A stretch of 64,000 nucleotides of DNA from Spinellus fusiger (GCA_025094145.1 JALLLS010000048.1:1-64000), one strand, 5' to 3'; positions 52,421 to 63,159 are shown, numbered from the stretch's first letter. Numbers and translations are program-made. Notes: generated by a model from the letters alone, not told the origin.

Positions 52421-53732
52421 TAAAAAGGAATTACTTTAGACCACGTAAAAGAGATACTGTATTACCTATATAAAGCCAGAAATATCCTTGGGTGTGAATG
52501 CAAAAGAATATGATCTTTACTTTATAAAAGTAGTTCTAAATAGGGGTCTTATATATATATGTCCTGATGTATTTTATACTGTTTTCTTCTTCTTTTTGTG
52601 ATGTATGTACTGTTTAGTATGCATTAGATATAATGACGATTCTATGCTCTATGAGTGCTTAAAGAGACAGATATATCGACACCGACATATCATAATAAAA
52701 TAAAAAAGTACATAATAAATCCGATGAACATAAGCAATTCTAGATCCATTGGAGGATAAAGAACCTCAATGAGGATGATCTGTACTGCCTTGAAGTGACA
52801 ATAATGAACAAGGCATCATAGACAGTGAGTGGCTAGCTGATCTATAAAAGGAGTGTATGAAGGCGTATGATGGATTCAATTACAATAGTTCAAGAAAAGT
52901 CTATGCTAAAAATATAACCTCAGAGAGTCTTGATGCTCATACTTTATATAACTCATTTCAGTATAGTCCATTATTACAACTATACATTTCTTCCTGAACC
53001 AATAATGACCCTAACAAAGGAAGATCATTCCTTTTTCATGATCTTTTTTATTTTTCCGTGTCTATTCATTCTATTATAGCAAAAGAAGATGAAAAGTGTA
53101 GATAGGAGTGAGCTTTGTATACCAAAAGGCTGTGCATTGTCCACCCTTGGGGTAATTGTAGACTTACACAAAGGGGTATGTGTATTTATTGTCCTGGAAT
53201 AAAAGCTATTTTGTAACACATTTGCAGCACTGTTTCTTGGTTTTACAAGTTTATCATCGTCATCATCACTGTTGTTATTGTTGCTTCTGACTGTTAAACT
53301 CCATACTTCCCCCATACATTGAGCAGTAATAACTTGATTTTCATTTGGGCTTATTCGCTGTCATTTGAATCAACATTGCAACATTGAATTCCAACAGTAT
53401 AGGCATCAATGTACCTTGGAATAGATAATAGTAGATTGCCCTTGCAGAATTCAATGCTACTTTTGAGAGAAAAGAGATACTATCTTTTCTCCTTTTCTTA
53501 GTGTTCCCCTTTTTCTCCCCTTTTTCTGTCTTTTTTTTTTTTGGCTCTATAGTTACAGCCAGAAAAAGAGAAAGAAGATGATAGTATAGAAAGAGACACT
53601 GCCTTTTCTCTCTTTCTCCCTTTGCCCACCCCTTTTTCTTTTTTTTCTTTTTTTCTTTTGTAGCCTACACACATGATTAGGCTACCTTGTCAGCTTCATG
53701 ACCAAGCTACATTTCATCACTCGCTTTATTTG
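52421..53732. other. region without a confident gene
   Basis: A solo family-1 end (GCCAGAAATATCCTTGGGTGTG) lies near 52472-52494. A minus-strand open frame at 53025-53315 (96 codons, Asn/Asp-rich) is unrecognised. Long pyrimidine tracts at 53480-53660 include two CCCCTTTTT blocks, next to the 3' end of the GAR-domain gene. Confidence 0.4.
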
Positions 53733-56288
53733 TCATCGCCATGTAGATCGATTCGTATTATGTACAAAAGAACGCACGACCACATCGCTGGCCATAAGAT
53801 TAGAATGTTCCAATAAAAATATTTCCAAATCCTGCCAACCCCCTCCCACACGCACTAATACTTTATTACGTGCTACTTTGCCTGTTGTATTTCGTCGATC
53901 CCGGTTGGTGTAGTTCATAAGTTTGCAGGTATATAGCTTCTTGCCACCCCCCAAAGAAGGATTAAGCTCGTTGCCAAAATAGTAACCACCATTGTGAGGC
54001 CCTCGTTGACATTTAATAGCAATGGGGCTGCCATTCACAATGGTCGCTACCTCAACATCGAGCGGGTCTTTGGGATTAGAGATATAAGAAGGGTAGTCTT
54101 TAAAGGCGATTTCCATGGACTTTTCTTCGTCCGATGAGTAGCGATTGGGAACGGCTGACATGTGTGGTGGAAAGGGAGACATGCTGTGATGCGACAAGAC
54201 GGGCGTCGAGTGCTTCCTGTGAAGAGCACGAGGCCCGGGAGAGCTAACAGGCACGGATAAGTATGAGTGGGAGAGCGAATCATCTTTTACTTGACCAGTG
54301 CGGGAAGAAGGAAGTCGTGCCAGTGAGGACTGTGGGCGTGGTATCATACAGGGAGAGGCTGCCCGTGTCCCAAGAGGAGTTTTAGCACGTGGAATCATGG
54401 AGGGTGTCCCTGCTCTTGCCTTTTCTATGGTTTCCTGTCGACCCAGACTGCTCTTGGGCCGTTCTGCCTTTATGTCTTCTCTGTGGCTGCTTTTGGAGGG
54501 GGTGGGCCAAGGCATGCGTGCTGGGGCGTCGAGGGAGGAGGGTGTGGCAGGCATTTTGGGTTTCCGGCTCGGACTGTGGACGGAGGAAGAGTCTGAAGCA
54601 CTTGGACGCAGGGCACTGCCCGCCAAATGCATGGTGTCTCTTGCATGCGATAAGGGACTTGCTGTTCTTTGGTTCCTGCCAAAAACAGGGCTTGGGTTGG
54701 TGGTCATTGTCCGCCACATATCTCTACCACTGTTGGGTGTGGCACTTCTTCCTCGTCTGACCTCATCATAGGCATAGGTGGGAGAAGGATTGCGCTTGGA
54801 CAGCACAGAGTAAGGACTGCGAGAACGTACCTCGGCTGCACTTCCCGACCGAATGTCATACAGCTCATGGCCAGGCTCTGGACTTCGATAGCGCTCCCAG
54901 CTTGTACCGCTTTTATCGCTTAGATCACTGAAGCGGGACCAGGCAGGACTGACAGGCCGTTCAAACATAAGAAGGCGCTCGGTGTCTGGCAGATCACGCA
55001 GTCTGAGTTCATCCATGGTGGTCTTGAGCTGGTTCCATTGGGACAGCATGGCTTCATAACGCTCCACAATAGACGTATGCCGAGTGACGCGACTGGCAAT
55101 GCCTGTACCAAGAGAGGACAGCATGCGACTAATAGAAGGTGTGCAGTATTTAAATTTGGTCTCGAATGCCTTTTCTACTGCCCTGAATTTGTTATAGTCT
55201 ACAGCCACTGGGCCATTCGCAGAGCCAGAGGAGGTGGAGGACGACGACGACGTGTTGGAGGGTTCTTTGGGAGTGCGTAGAATGCCCTTGGACACAGGCT
55301 GCATGGCAAGGTTTGTTTGGGCTGTCTGCCAATCGCGTGCCTGCTGTATCATTGTATAGCAGTTAACGACTGTCTTTTCTAGGCCACGGATCAGTGCATC
55401 GACTTGGTTAGCGACTCGATGGAATACAGACAGCCAATGGTCTTCTTTTAAATCGTATTTGAGTTCGTCTATTTCAATACGCAGGGACTCCCATTTCTCC
55501 TGTACGCTACGGTGCTTACGAGCCAAACCTCCACTGCTATCCACACCCACCATGCTTGTCATTTTCCCATAGACCTTTTCTACCTGATGAAACAGGGGCA
55601 CCACTTTGCTATCAATCTCCATGAGAATAGCGTCATCCTGCTGCTGTTGCTGTTGGAGAGGGTCTTTCCCCTGTTCTGAGGTGGAGGAGACACTGCTGCT
55701 GCTGCTGCTGAGAATCCCCTCGTCTACTTCTTCCACCAGTGGTAATAGTGCAGCTGCGTGGCGTCTTTCTTGGAACTGGAATATAAGAATAGAGAGATCG
55801 TTGATTTGCAGTAGAATGGTCTCCATAAATAGTAGCAATTCTTGGCGGTCATTGTTCTCCTGAAGGGTTTTTTTGACAGAAGACAGAAAATGCTTTAGAC
55901 CAGACCACTCTGACTGCAGTTTGGTGATTGTCATCATTGCTTTTCGTCTGCGCAGGTCCATTGTTGACTCGTCGTGTGATTGGAGTATCTCCTCTATATC
56001 GACAAGGCCTTCGATGCAGGGTCTGAGTGAATCCATGACTTTCTCCAGTCGCTCTGTGTTGTGGGTTGTGTTGTTTTTGATGTGTTGTTCGAGAGTGAAG
56101 ACAGTGAGATGGGCGGTTTCTAGCCAGCGGTTCATCTCGGTGGAGACGAGTTCCAGTCCGTCCAGCAGAGCCACTGTGTCCATAGGCTGCATAAGTTGGG
56201 CTATGGCGTCTTCAGGCAGTGGTATTGCACACAGAGAGTCCAGTAGAGACTCTTGCTCTGACTCCAAGGGATTATCAGAACAACTCAT
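53733..56288 (-). CDS. GAR (Gas2-related) domain microtubule-associated protein, Kar9/spectraplakin-like
   Basis: Single exon, 851 residues, unusual among the intron-rich neighbours. The N-terminal about 360 residues are helical and spectrin/Kar9-like (LEQHIKNNTTHNTERLEKVM, LQSEWSGLKHFLSSVKK, KVYGKMTSMV), with Ser and Gln repeats encoded by CTG/CAG runs. A second helical block lies near 370-450. A long basic Ser/Pro/Arg linker includes PSMIPRAKTP, which contains an S-x-I-P motif of the type bound by EB1 proteins. The C-terminal GAR domain (about 750-830) reads ATIVNGSPIAIKCQ, GGYYFGNELNPSL, and VLVRVGGGWQDLEIFLLEH, the microtubule-binding fold of Gas2. I infer a role at microtubule plus ends or in nuclear/spindle positioning. 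Confidence 0.85.
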   Translation of the reverse strand: MSCSDNPLESEQESLLDSLCAIPLPEDAIAQLMQPMDTVALLDGLELVSTEMNRWLETAHLTVFTLEQHIKNNTTHNTERLEKVMDSLRPCIEGLVDIEEILQSHDESTMDLRRRKAMMTITKLQSEWSGLKHFLSSVKKTLQENNDRQELLLFMETILLQINDLSILIFQFQERRHAAALLPLVEEVDEGILSSSSSSVSSTSEQGKDPLQQQQQQDDAILMEIDSKVVPLFHQVEKVYGKMTSMVGVDSSGGLARKHRSVQEKWESLRIEIDELKYDLKEDHWLSVFHRVANQVDALIRGLEKTVVNCYTMIQQARDWQTAQTNLAMQPVSKGILRTPKEPSNTSSSSSTSSGSANGPVAVDYNKFRAVEKAFETKFKYCTPSISRMLSSLGTGIASRVTRHTSIVERYEAMLSQWNQLKTTMDELRLRDLPDTERLLMFERPVSPAWSRFSDLSDKSGTSWERYRSPEPGHELYDIRSGSAAEVRSRSPYSVLSKRNPSPTYAYDEVRRGRSATPNSGRDMWRTMTTNPSPVFGRNQRTASPLSHARDTMHLAGSALRPSASDSSSVHSPSRKPKMPATPSSLDAPARMPWPTPSKSSHREDIKAERPKSSLGRQETIEKARAGTPSMIPRAKTPLGTRAASPCMIPRPQSSLARLPSSRTGQVKDDSLSHSYLSVPVSSPGPRALHRKHSTPVLSHHSMSPFPPHMSAVPNRYSSDEEKSMEIAFKDYPSYISNPKDPLDVEVATIVNGSPIAIKCQRGPHNGGYYFGNELNPSLGGGKKLYTCKLMNYTNRDRRNTTGKVARNKVLVRVGGGWQDLEIFLLEHSNLMASDVVVRSFVHNTNRSTWR

Positions 56289-56637
56289 TCCTTGTGTGTT
56301 GTTTCAATAGTGTGGTGAAGCTTGTTTTTGGGCTGGGAGTGAGTGACGGCTCTTTCTCTCATGTTCCTTCCTGCTGCTTACCTATGCGGGATGAGAAGGA
56401 TGACGCAATCAGGTGGAGAGAGAGAAGAGAAGAGAAGAAGAAGAGAAGAAGAAAAAGAGGGTCGATGCACAAGAAAATAGAAAATAGAAATGTAAGAGAA
56501 AGGGAAAAAAAAACGTTAAATGGTCATAAAGAAAAGGAAAGACAAAATAATTTGTATGGCGTGGCTTCTCCTTGCTTTGGATAGTATGCTAGGATTGGCT
56601 GGTTTTATTTCATTTTCCTACAGTGCTCACATGAGGC
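56289..56637. other. intergenic region
   Basis: Upstream region of the GAR-domain gene, with an AGAGAAG purine tract at 56415-56460. No gene seen. Confidence 0.5.
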
Positions 56638-58133
56638 TTACAAGTAGAGTTTGATCAGCTCGTCACTCACTCCGCTGGGAGTCAATACACCCAGATCTGT
56701 GAGGAGAAGAGTGAGGTATTGGGGTGGGGTGTAGTCTACAGAAGGATTGCTAGCAGAGATTTCGTCTTCTCCTTGAGGGTCATGATGGGCTGTCAGTGAT
56801 TTACCACGGGAAACAAAAGTCACAATATCGGGTGTCTCAGAAGGAAGATCGTATTGGTTGAGAGGGTACACACGTACGAATTTATAGCTAGGGTGGTTCC
56901 CAATAGAGTAATGTTAGGTAGAGTGTAGGTAGAGTGTAGGTAGAGTGTAAGTACACTCCCTAGTAGGACTTACCTCTCAGCTACAGCATACACTGGCTTA
57001 CTCAGTGCATTGGCCACCAGTGCAATTTGGTAGGTACCAATCTTGGACAGTTAGAATACATCACCAACCCTACAGAATCCCCTTCTTCTTTCTGCTCTTA
57101 CTTGATTAATGACACCACCATTCTCAACCACACCTTCTGCGCCCACAAACACCATATCTACTTTGTCCATGATATACCCCACAGCAGAATCCAGGACTGC
57201 TCTGCATGGAATACCAGCTGCTCTCAAGGCAGAAACAGCCTGTATACTGCCACTCGGTCAATTCACAGAATAATAAGGAACAAGAAAAAACGGGCCTTAC
57301 CCATCGCCATTGGGTCTTCCTTCTGCCACATACACCTTGAATCTCTTATTCTGGACATTGGCTGCATGGTACAGCATGCTCATAATCACGCGTGAATACG
57401 CTTGCACCAAAATGACTGCATTGTCCCTCACAAATTGTGCTCCCATCTCAGCTGCTCTCTCACGAGCCACCAGTGCCTTGTCTAGAATAAGAGCAGCTCT
57501 TGACAGTAGATTCCCTTTGAATTCCTCAAAACTGCGTGCTTCTTCTGATAACTAAGTGCAGGGTCCATTAGTCGGTCGCTCTTTTCCTCTCCCAGCAGCA
57601 CAACGCCAGACGCTTACCGAGAAGTCATGGGAATGGCGAGTCACAAATCGCATAAAGAGGTCTAACCCAGCCAGGGTGGCAATGGGTGCCTTGTGCTGGT
57701 TCTGTGGGCGTACTTCTGCCCTGCGTAGACTCGAATGGCCCACCGAGTCTTCTCGGATCGACCGTGCAGTTGTTTCAAGTGTCTGCATAAACTCAGACAT
57801 GGTGGGTGCTTTACAGAAGAAAAGAAAAACAAGGGCAGGGTTTATTTATATTTATATTTCATTCATTCTACCTGTCCACTGCCAAATAACAGGGACAATA
57901 GACAGACATGGGACAGTGTCTTTGTTCCTCTTCTGCTTCTAGCGAGAGTGGCATTACCTGTGCTTTGGCGTACAAATTCAGTCAGGGCTTTAAAGATAGC
58001 CACTGGAGTGGATATGGCCTGCATAACAAAGGATGAGCTGTGTATGTCCAACCGTGGCTTATTCTACATTGTCTTTCAGGTACTCCTGATAGATGGCCAC
58101 AGCATCAAAGGAGGTTTTGTTCTCGACTGCCAT
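56638..58133 (-). CDS. GCN3: translation initiation factor eIF2B subunit alpha
   Basis: Regulatory subunit of the eIF2B guanine-nucleotide exchange factor; senses phosphorylated eIF2 in general amino-acid control. Seven in-phase exons: 58133-58068, 58018-57958, 57808-57618, 57551-57301, 57246-57102, 57041-56974 and 56887-56638, giving 343 residues (typical about 305-340). The N-terminal helical domain reads [30 protein letters not shown] and [16 protein letters not shown]. The Rossmann-like domain reads [49 protein letters not shown] and [21 protein letters not shown]. The C-terminus [17 protein letters not shown]...ELIKLYL is characteristic. Start taken at [10 protein letters not shown]; an in-frame Met further upstream opens into sequence that does not look conserved. 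Confidence 0.95.
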
Positions 58134-58398
58134 TGTTTCTCTGTTAATACTAAAGAAAGAGTGCTTTTTGTTGTGCTTTGCAGAGATAGCCCACTGGTGC
58201 AAACCTCCTCTATTATTTTCATTTGTACAAGTCCGATCTGTGACTCTGTTCTTGGTCCAGAGAAGACCCAGTCCCACTCTAAAGACACTCTTAAGACATT
58301 CCAAGTGGATTCTGATATATATATATAAAGGACAAATACAGTCTGCTTCTTTTATTCTAGTCACACCACACCAGATCTCCCTTGTGAGTGCCATTGGA

Positions 58399-59700
58399 TC
58401 AAGAAGAAAACATGCGCATGGCCAATTCAAAGCTAATCCACACCACCCAATGTTAGCTCATAATAACTCCACACTGCAATGGCCACTTACCCCATAAAAG
58501 TAGCAGCATTGGTAGGTGCTGCTCTCAATAGACAGACACCAATGCCTCTGAAGAACCCACCCAACCCTTCCACAGCCATGATTTTACGAGCACAGTCAAG
58601 AGCAGATCTGTACTTTTGATTCTCCTTATCAAATCCATCTGTCTGCAATTTAGACTTGATAATGTCCATAGGATACACAGTCAACCACATGGCATAACCA
58701 GCAGAAGCACCATAAGCACAGACCTCCCAAGCAGGCAGGTCAGATCGCTTGCGTTGGGATCTCTCCATAGAACGCTGCACCAACCACTCATAGGCCAGGA
58801 AATATGCACCATAACCCTGGAACTCTCTTATTACAGTCATTCCCTGTCCCTTGTAGAGACCTGTCAACCCATGAGCACCATAAATGTGCTTGATACAATC
58901 CAATGGACCCTTGTAGCCATTGGGACCTGTCTGGACTTGGAGACGCGTACGGATGTGCTCAACAGGACCTGACACAACAGAATTGGCCACACCACTTGCA
59001 GCACCTGCCAGGTAGAGTTGGGTGTTGGTCAAGGGATCATTCTTGTTTCCTGCAAAGGCACGCTTCATGGACTCCAAGACTACAAATTGGATCGATACAC
59101 AGGCACCGATTCCCACTAGGGGTGTCATTGTGCCCTATCCGTGGCCCATGTCAGTACCAGTACTGTCTTATCTATCTATCTATATCTATCTATCTAAACA
59201 AAACACACCTTGTAGAATCCACCGAGTCCTTCCTTCATTCGAATCTGACGGGCACAGTCTACCATGCCAGAGTACACTGGGTGGGTAGTGGATTGAGTTT
59301 GAAGACGCTGGAGTGAGAGGAAGAGGAAGAGGAAGAGGAAGAGGAAGAGGAAGAGGAAGAGGAAGAGGAAGAGGAAGAGGAAGAGGAAGAGGAAGAGTGA
59401 ATAGGCATGAGGACTAGGCCATGTTTATTCGTATGGCTGTTTTGCCAGATGCTTACTACTTTGACAGTATCAAAAGGCTATAGAGTCAATACACACTTCA
59501 CTCTATGCTTCCTTCTTACCTGACCCACCAGCACCTGGACAACACCACCCACAGTACCACTAGCACAGTCAATAATGGCCTGGGAAGGACTATTCTTTTT
59601 GTTAGTTGCGAAAAGAGAAGAAAGGAAAGAAAGGAATCGGACGAATCATTTACCCCGTCTTGACAGCAGGCATGTCAACAAGTGTAGCCATATCAGACAT
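58399..59700 (-). CDS. YMC1: mitochondrial carrier, YMC1-like
   Basis: Inner-membrane SLC25 carrier. Yeast Ymc1 is implicated in glycine/glutamate transport; the substrate here is inferred. Six exons: 59700-59654, 59589-59520, 59477-59457 (only 21 nt), 59307-59209, 59134-58491 and 58432-58399, giving 304 residues. Three carrier repeats are visible with signatures PFDTVKV (repeat 1, wholly the microexon), GPVEHIRTRLQVQTGPNGYKG (repeat 2, modified) and YPMDIIKSKLQTDGF (repeat 3). G-x-x-x-G helices and GTMTPLVGIGACVSIQFV match Ymc1, as does the end TFMGFELAMRMF. The start MSDMATLVDM lacks a presequence, as usual for carriers. A GGAAGA repeat fills the intron 3' of the microexon. Confidence 0.93.
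59319..59396. repeat. (GGAAGA)n microsatellite in an intron
   Basis: About 13 perfect hexamer units inside the intron following the 21-nt microexon of the carrier gene. On the transcribed strand it is a TCTTCC pyrimidine tract leading into the CTCACTCCAG acceptor. Confidence 0.95.
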
Positions 59701-60055
59701 ACTGGTGAAAATACGAGAAAAACAAAGAGCAGAAAACCCCCAAAGGCGGGAGAGTTCCTTATTTTGCTAGAAATAACACGTCACATTTCATTGCCTTTAT
59801 TGCTTTCATTGGTGTAAGTCTCGTTCTTTGCTTGTTCTTTAAAAAAAAAAGGTAGAATAAAGGTCCGCTTTCTTCTGTAGGAAGAGGTCTACAAAGGCCA
59901 GAAAGAAAAGAGGGTTGTAGATTGCCTTGATCATTTATAGATGTGTAAAAATGTTGAAGAGGGTGACCTATTGGATTGGATTGTCTACTGCTTGGACTTG
60001 TGCTAATAATTGTGCCTGGCTGGATGCTATTCAAGCGTATAGTGTATTATATTGG
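59701..60055. other. intergenic region
   Basis: Upstream region of the carrier gene, running into a Tc1 terminus. No gene seen. Confidence 0.45.
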
Positions 60056-60059
60056 TATC

Positions 60060-60560
60060 TTATACTGTCACACCCCTTGAATTTAATCATTTTGAATATA
60101 AATTTCAGGACAAAACATTTAGGATATGTTCAACATCAAATAAAACACTTTACATTTGGTATGATATTTCCAAGATTAATTATAATAAATATTGACATCT
60201 GTATTTATCAAAGAGATATATAAGACAATCAAAATCAATACTTTGTAGGGTCCCCTTTGGTATCAATAGGTGTCTGGTATCTGTCCATCATATTTTGGAT
60301 TTATTATTATGCAAGCTCAACACTAACTCTCTCTCTCCTCTGTAAGTAGAGTTTTCAAACTTTCTACATTGGTAATAGATACCCCATAGTATTTTCATCT
60401 TCTGATTTATCCTATTTTCCATAGATGAGTTTTTGAAATTCTATCTGTCATGGTGGGCTAGCTTAATAGTATTTAGAAAGAAGAAGAAAAAAGAGTTATT
60501 TGGCAAAATAAACTAAGTTTTCCCTATACAATACTGTGTTTGAACCTGTTCTCATTAACA
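60060..60560 (-). mobile_element. Tc1/mariner remnant (C-terminal end and terminus)
   Basis: Starts with a terminal-repeat-like TACTGTCACACCCCTTGAATTT. It shares AAATTTCAGGACAAAACATTT...GTTCAACATCAAATAAAAC with the ends of the 14.7- and 26-kb copies. Minus-strand residues near 60235-60330 (DTKGDPTKY at the C-terminal tail) fit the same transposase family. Most of the gene is missing or lies beyond an insertion. Confidence 0.6.
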
Positions 60561-60779
60561 AAGAGAATTATACTTTAATAAAATTTACTGTATTCATGGT
60601 TGAGACATCTTATGGACTCATAGAAGGCTACCTATAATTGTGAACATCGTGAAATAATGACTTTATTCTATAGGTTTTAAACAGTGCTATAACTATTATT
60701 TAGTTTATCTTCTATTTACTATGCTATTATCTTTAAATCATTGATCTGATTCAATAGATAAAGAGAATAAGACCAGTCT

Positions 60780-61403
60780 TATATATTAAAAACGAAATAT
60801 AAACAGTTAGCAAATTGTAAAAACAGCCGCAGAAAGATTAGTCTAGGATAAAGTATCTATGATCAACAGTAGCATGTTTGAATGCAGTGGATAGGTCTTT
60901 TTAGATTATGAAAGTACAACAGCCTGCATTAGAGTTTGTTCTATTTAGTGGTGATTTACGCCAAATTACTCTATTTGTAATAATTGTTAGATAAGAATAA
61001 AAGTATAAAAGTATGACATACAATTTGAATGAATAAATAAAAAAAAACAGAGTGAATCGTACGTTAACTCAACAAAATACCTTTGAAGCCATCAAGCCAT
61101 CAACGACACTATCATATCAATAGTTGAATAGTAGCTGATACTTATTCAATACTACTAAAGACTCTTTCTTTCTTATTGTATTTCTATCTATTTTGTATAA
61201 ACTAAATATCATCTATTTAGCAAGATACTACTAGAACCAAGAATAAGTCCAAGCCCATTAGTCTACCCCCATCTCTTCTCCCCAGTGATTGACGGAGCCT
61301 TGGTTTACTGAATGACAGAAATTCATGATACAAGTAGACTATCTAAAATGTGATAAAATGTGTCTTATTGGATTTGTTGTACAAAAGATATTATAATGTC
61401 TAG
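60780..61403 (+). mobile_element. Fanzor-like element family 2, copy B (deletion derivative)
   Basis: 60785-61230 matches 15230-15700 of copy A (ACAGCC[A/G]CAGAA, TATCTATGAT, TTAGTGGTGATTT, CAGAGTGAAT). 61265-61403 matches its 3' end (GGAGCC[T/C]...GGTTTACTGAATGACAGAAA, ATTATAATGTCTAG). The coding part present in copy A is absent. The right end abuts a Tc1 transposase reading frame at 61403/61404. Confidence 0.6.
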
Positions 61404-61824
61404 TCCAGTGGAAGTAGGCCTTAGCCTAGGCAAGCCTCAACTTCTTGCGCTTGTTGGTGAGTGCAGGCTTTCTTATCACCCTGTAAGAAGATAGGACAAT
61501 TTTCTTCATCATCTTCTGAAATGTCGTCCTGGACATCTGGGTGGCCATTCCTTGATGAAGCTCCTTCATGCTCTGGAATGAGTCCCTTGATACCTCGCGA
61601 GAGACTTCTCTCTCGTCCCTCTCTGTCTGAATAGGCTTGTGCCCAGAGCTCTTCCCTGCTTTGAAGCTGACAGTGGAATGACTGATGCCAAACATGGCTG
61701 CAATGTCCACTTGGCTGGTGCCATGTTGAGTGGCCTCGTGAACAATGAGTTTACGATTAAATTCGTCGATATTTTTCTTCTTGTTTACAATAGGCTTGGT
61801 GGTTTGTTCAGTGGTGTTAGACAT
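61404..61824 (-). pseudogene. Tc1-like transposase N-terminal half, interrupted
   Basis: From Met 61824 the minus strand reads KKKNIDEFNRKLIVHEATQH, then a helix-turn-helix TSQVDIAAMFGISHSTVS. MSRTTFQKMMKKIVLS and RKPALTNKRKKLRLA follow, then a TAG stop at 61426-61428. Past the stop the same frame continues AKAYFHWT, as in Tc1 proteins (usually ...RLxWAKxHxxWT), so one Trp-to-stop change is likely. The frame then breaks abruptly at the end of repeat copy B. The DDE half is missing here; it may be the fragment at 60.06-60.56 kb on the other side of the repeat. Confidence 0.7.
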
Positions 61825-61866
61825 ATTAGATGTTATAGTAAAAAAAAAAGAATTTATTTCGACCAA

Positions 61867-62262
61867 AATAAAGGTCGGAAAATGAAAAGAGTTATATGTT
61901 TTCCACCAAACACTGTATTTTATAGTCTTTTCCTCATTTGAAGTTTTATGTTTCTCTGTCCTTCTGTTTCCTCCCTCTCTGCATTTTTTTTCACTTTTGT
62001 ATTTAAAGTGTTTCTATGTTTATTCTCATTTATTTTACAAAAGTTCCCACAGGGTGGATAATATGCCCAATGCGTGAATAGCAACCAACACCCAAAAAAT
62101 AAAAAATAAAATACTTTGAACTGTATTTTATAGTGTTTGTGATAAAACAGCAACAAAAAACACACTACTGCTTACTCTGTCCTTTGTTGACTCTGCTAAA
62201 GAACAGAGACTGGGCACCATCTAATTCTCTTCTCTCTATGAATAAGAACAGCTTTTTATCTT
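61867..62262. other. intergenic, no gene
   Basis: AT-rich spacer between the Tc1 fragment and the BNA1 stop. Two imperfect copies of a CTGTATTTTATAGT block occur (61911-61925 and 62120-62134). Confidence 0.5.
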
Positions 62263-62959
62263 TTATTTCTTAGGATTGACTGTCCCGCAGTTTTTACATT
62301 TCCTTAACATTTCATCTTGTGCATATTCATCAATGATGGGCTTTAGTTGACTATCAAGATCCACACATTTAAAGGCTACTTCATGAACAATCTCCTTGCA
62401 ATTCTCACAGTACCACCGAAGCTTATCTACATCATAGCAGAGAGTAAGTTGTACTATTTAAATCTCCAACACACCCTACCTATATGATGGGGACGACGCA
62501 CTCTTTCTACGACAAGACCCACTGTATTTTCAAAGCGTACAGGATTATGTGGAACACATGCTATGTACATTCATGCACAGAATCAGTGGGCGTTTCTTAT
62601 GAATAACAACATGATAGAGAACACCAAGAGAATGCAAAGACTTACGCGGAAGAAGAAACATATCACCTTCATTTATGCTAATATCCTTAAAAACACCATT
62701 ATCTACTACTTTAAGAAGCATTGTTCCTTTGACTTGATAAAACCACTCCTAAGTATCTTTTGATGAATGGTTTCGGTCTTTAAAATATCAAAAGTACCTC
62801 TGTCTCATTGATATGGTAGTCTGTTCTCTTATTTGGACCCCCGACCACCATGATTAAAGTGTCTTGTCCCCGAAAGAGTAAAAAATTGTTAACAGGAGGT
62901 TGGAGTTTATCAGAATGCTCTTCCAACCATGATTTGAAGTTGATTGGAGGAAAAAGCAT
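62263..62959 (-). CDS. BNA1: 3-hydroxyanthranilate 3,4-dioxygenase
   Basis: Iron-dependent cupin dioxygenase that opens the ring of 3-hydroxyanthranilate in the kynurenine pathway to quinolinate and NAD; cytosolic. Four in-phase exons: 62959-62798, 62748-62646, 62560-62480 and 62426-62263, giving 169 residues, the usual size. Start [15 protein letters not shown]. Cupin ligands: His in RTDYHINE, Glu in [10 protein letters not shown], His in the [11 protein letters not shown] segment, with conserved Arg residues near each. EGDMFLLP and [12 protein letters not shown] are family hallmarks. The C-terminus retains two CX2C pairs (WYCENC and KCKNCG), the rubredoxin-like second metal site. The acceptor at 62561 was chosen because it restores LLPPHVPHNP. 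The upstream strand has a long pyrimidine tract (purine on plus, 62980-63070). Confidence 0.96.
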
Positions 62960-62979
62960 TCTATCTTATCTAAATAAGG

Positions 62980-63072
62980 AAGGAAAGAGAGAGAGAAAGA
63001 GAAAGAGAGAGAGAGAGAGAAGAGGAGAAGGAAAGAGAAAAGAGAAAAGAGAAAAGAGAAAGGAGAAAGGAC
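62980..63072. repeat. purine-rich low-complexity tract
   Basis: GAGAAA/GAAAGAGAG-type repeats directly upstream of the BNA1 start (pyrimidine-rich on its coding strand). Possibly a promoter element; otherwise simple sequence. Confidence 0.8.
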
Positions 63073-63159
63073 AGGTATGGACTATAAAAGGAAGTGTGTC
63101 TTTTTTGATTTTTATATTCTCAGTGCTAAGCCTCTTATTACTATAGGGTTATTGAAAAA

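Noticed and set aside
53025..53315. Asn/Asp-rich minus-strand ORF as a gene
   Set aside because: No recognised motif, no clear start or splice signals, and it lies in low-complexity flank.
58134..58430. Upstream extension of eIF2B-alpha from an in-frame Met at 58430
   Set aside because: The extension crosses simple repeats (ATATATAT) and non-conserved codons; the Met at 58133 gives a family-typical N-terminus.
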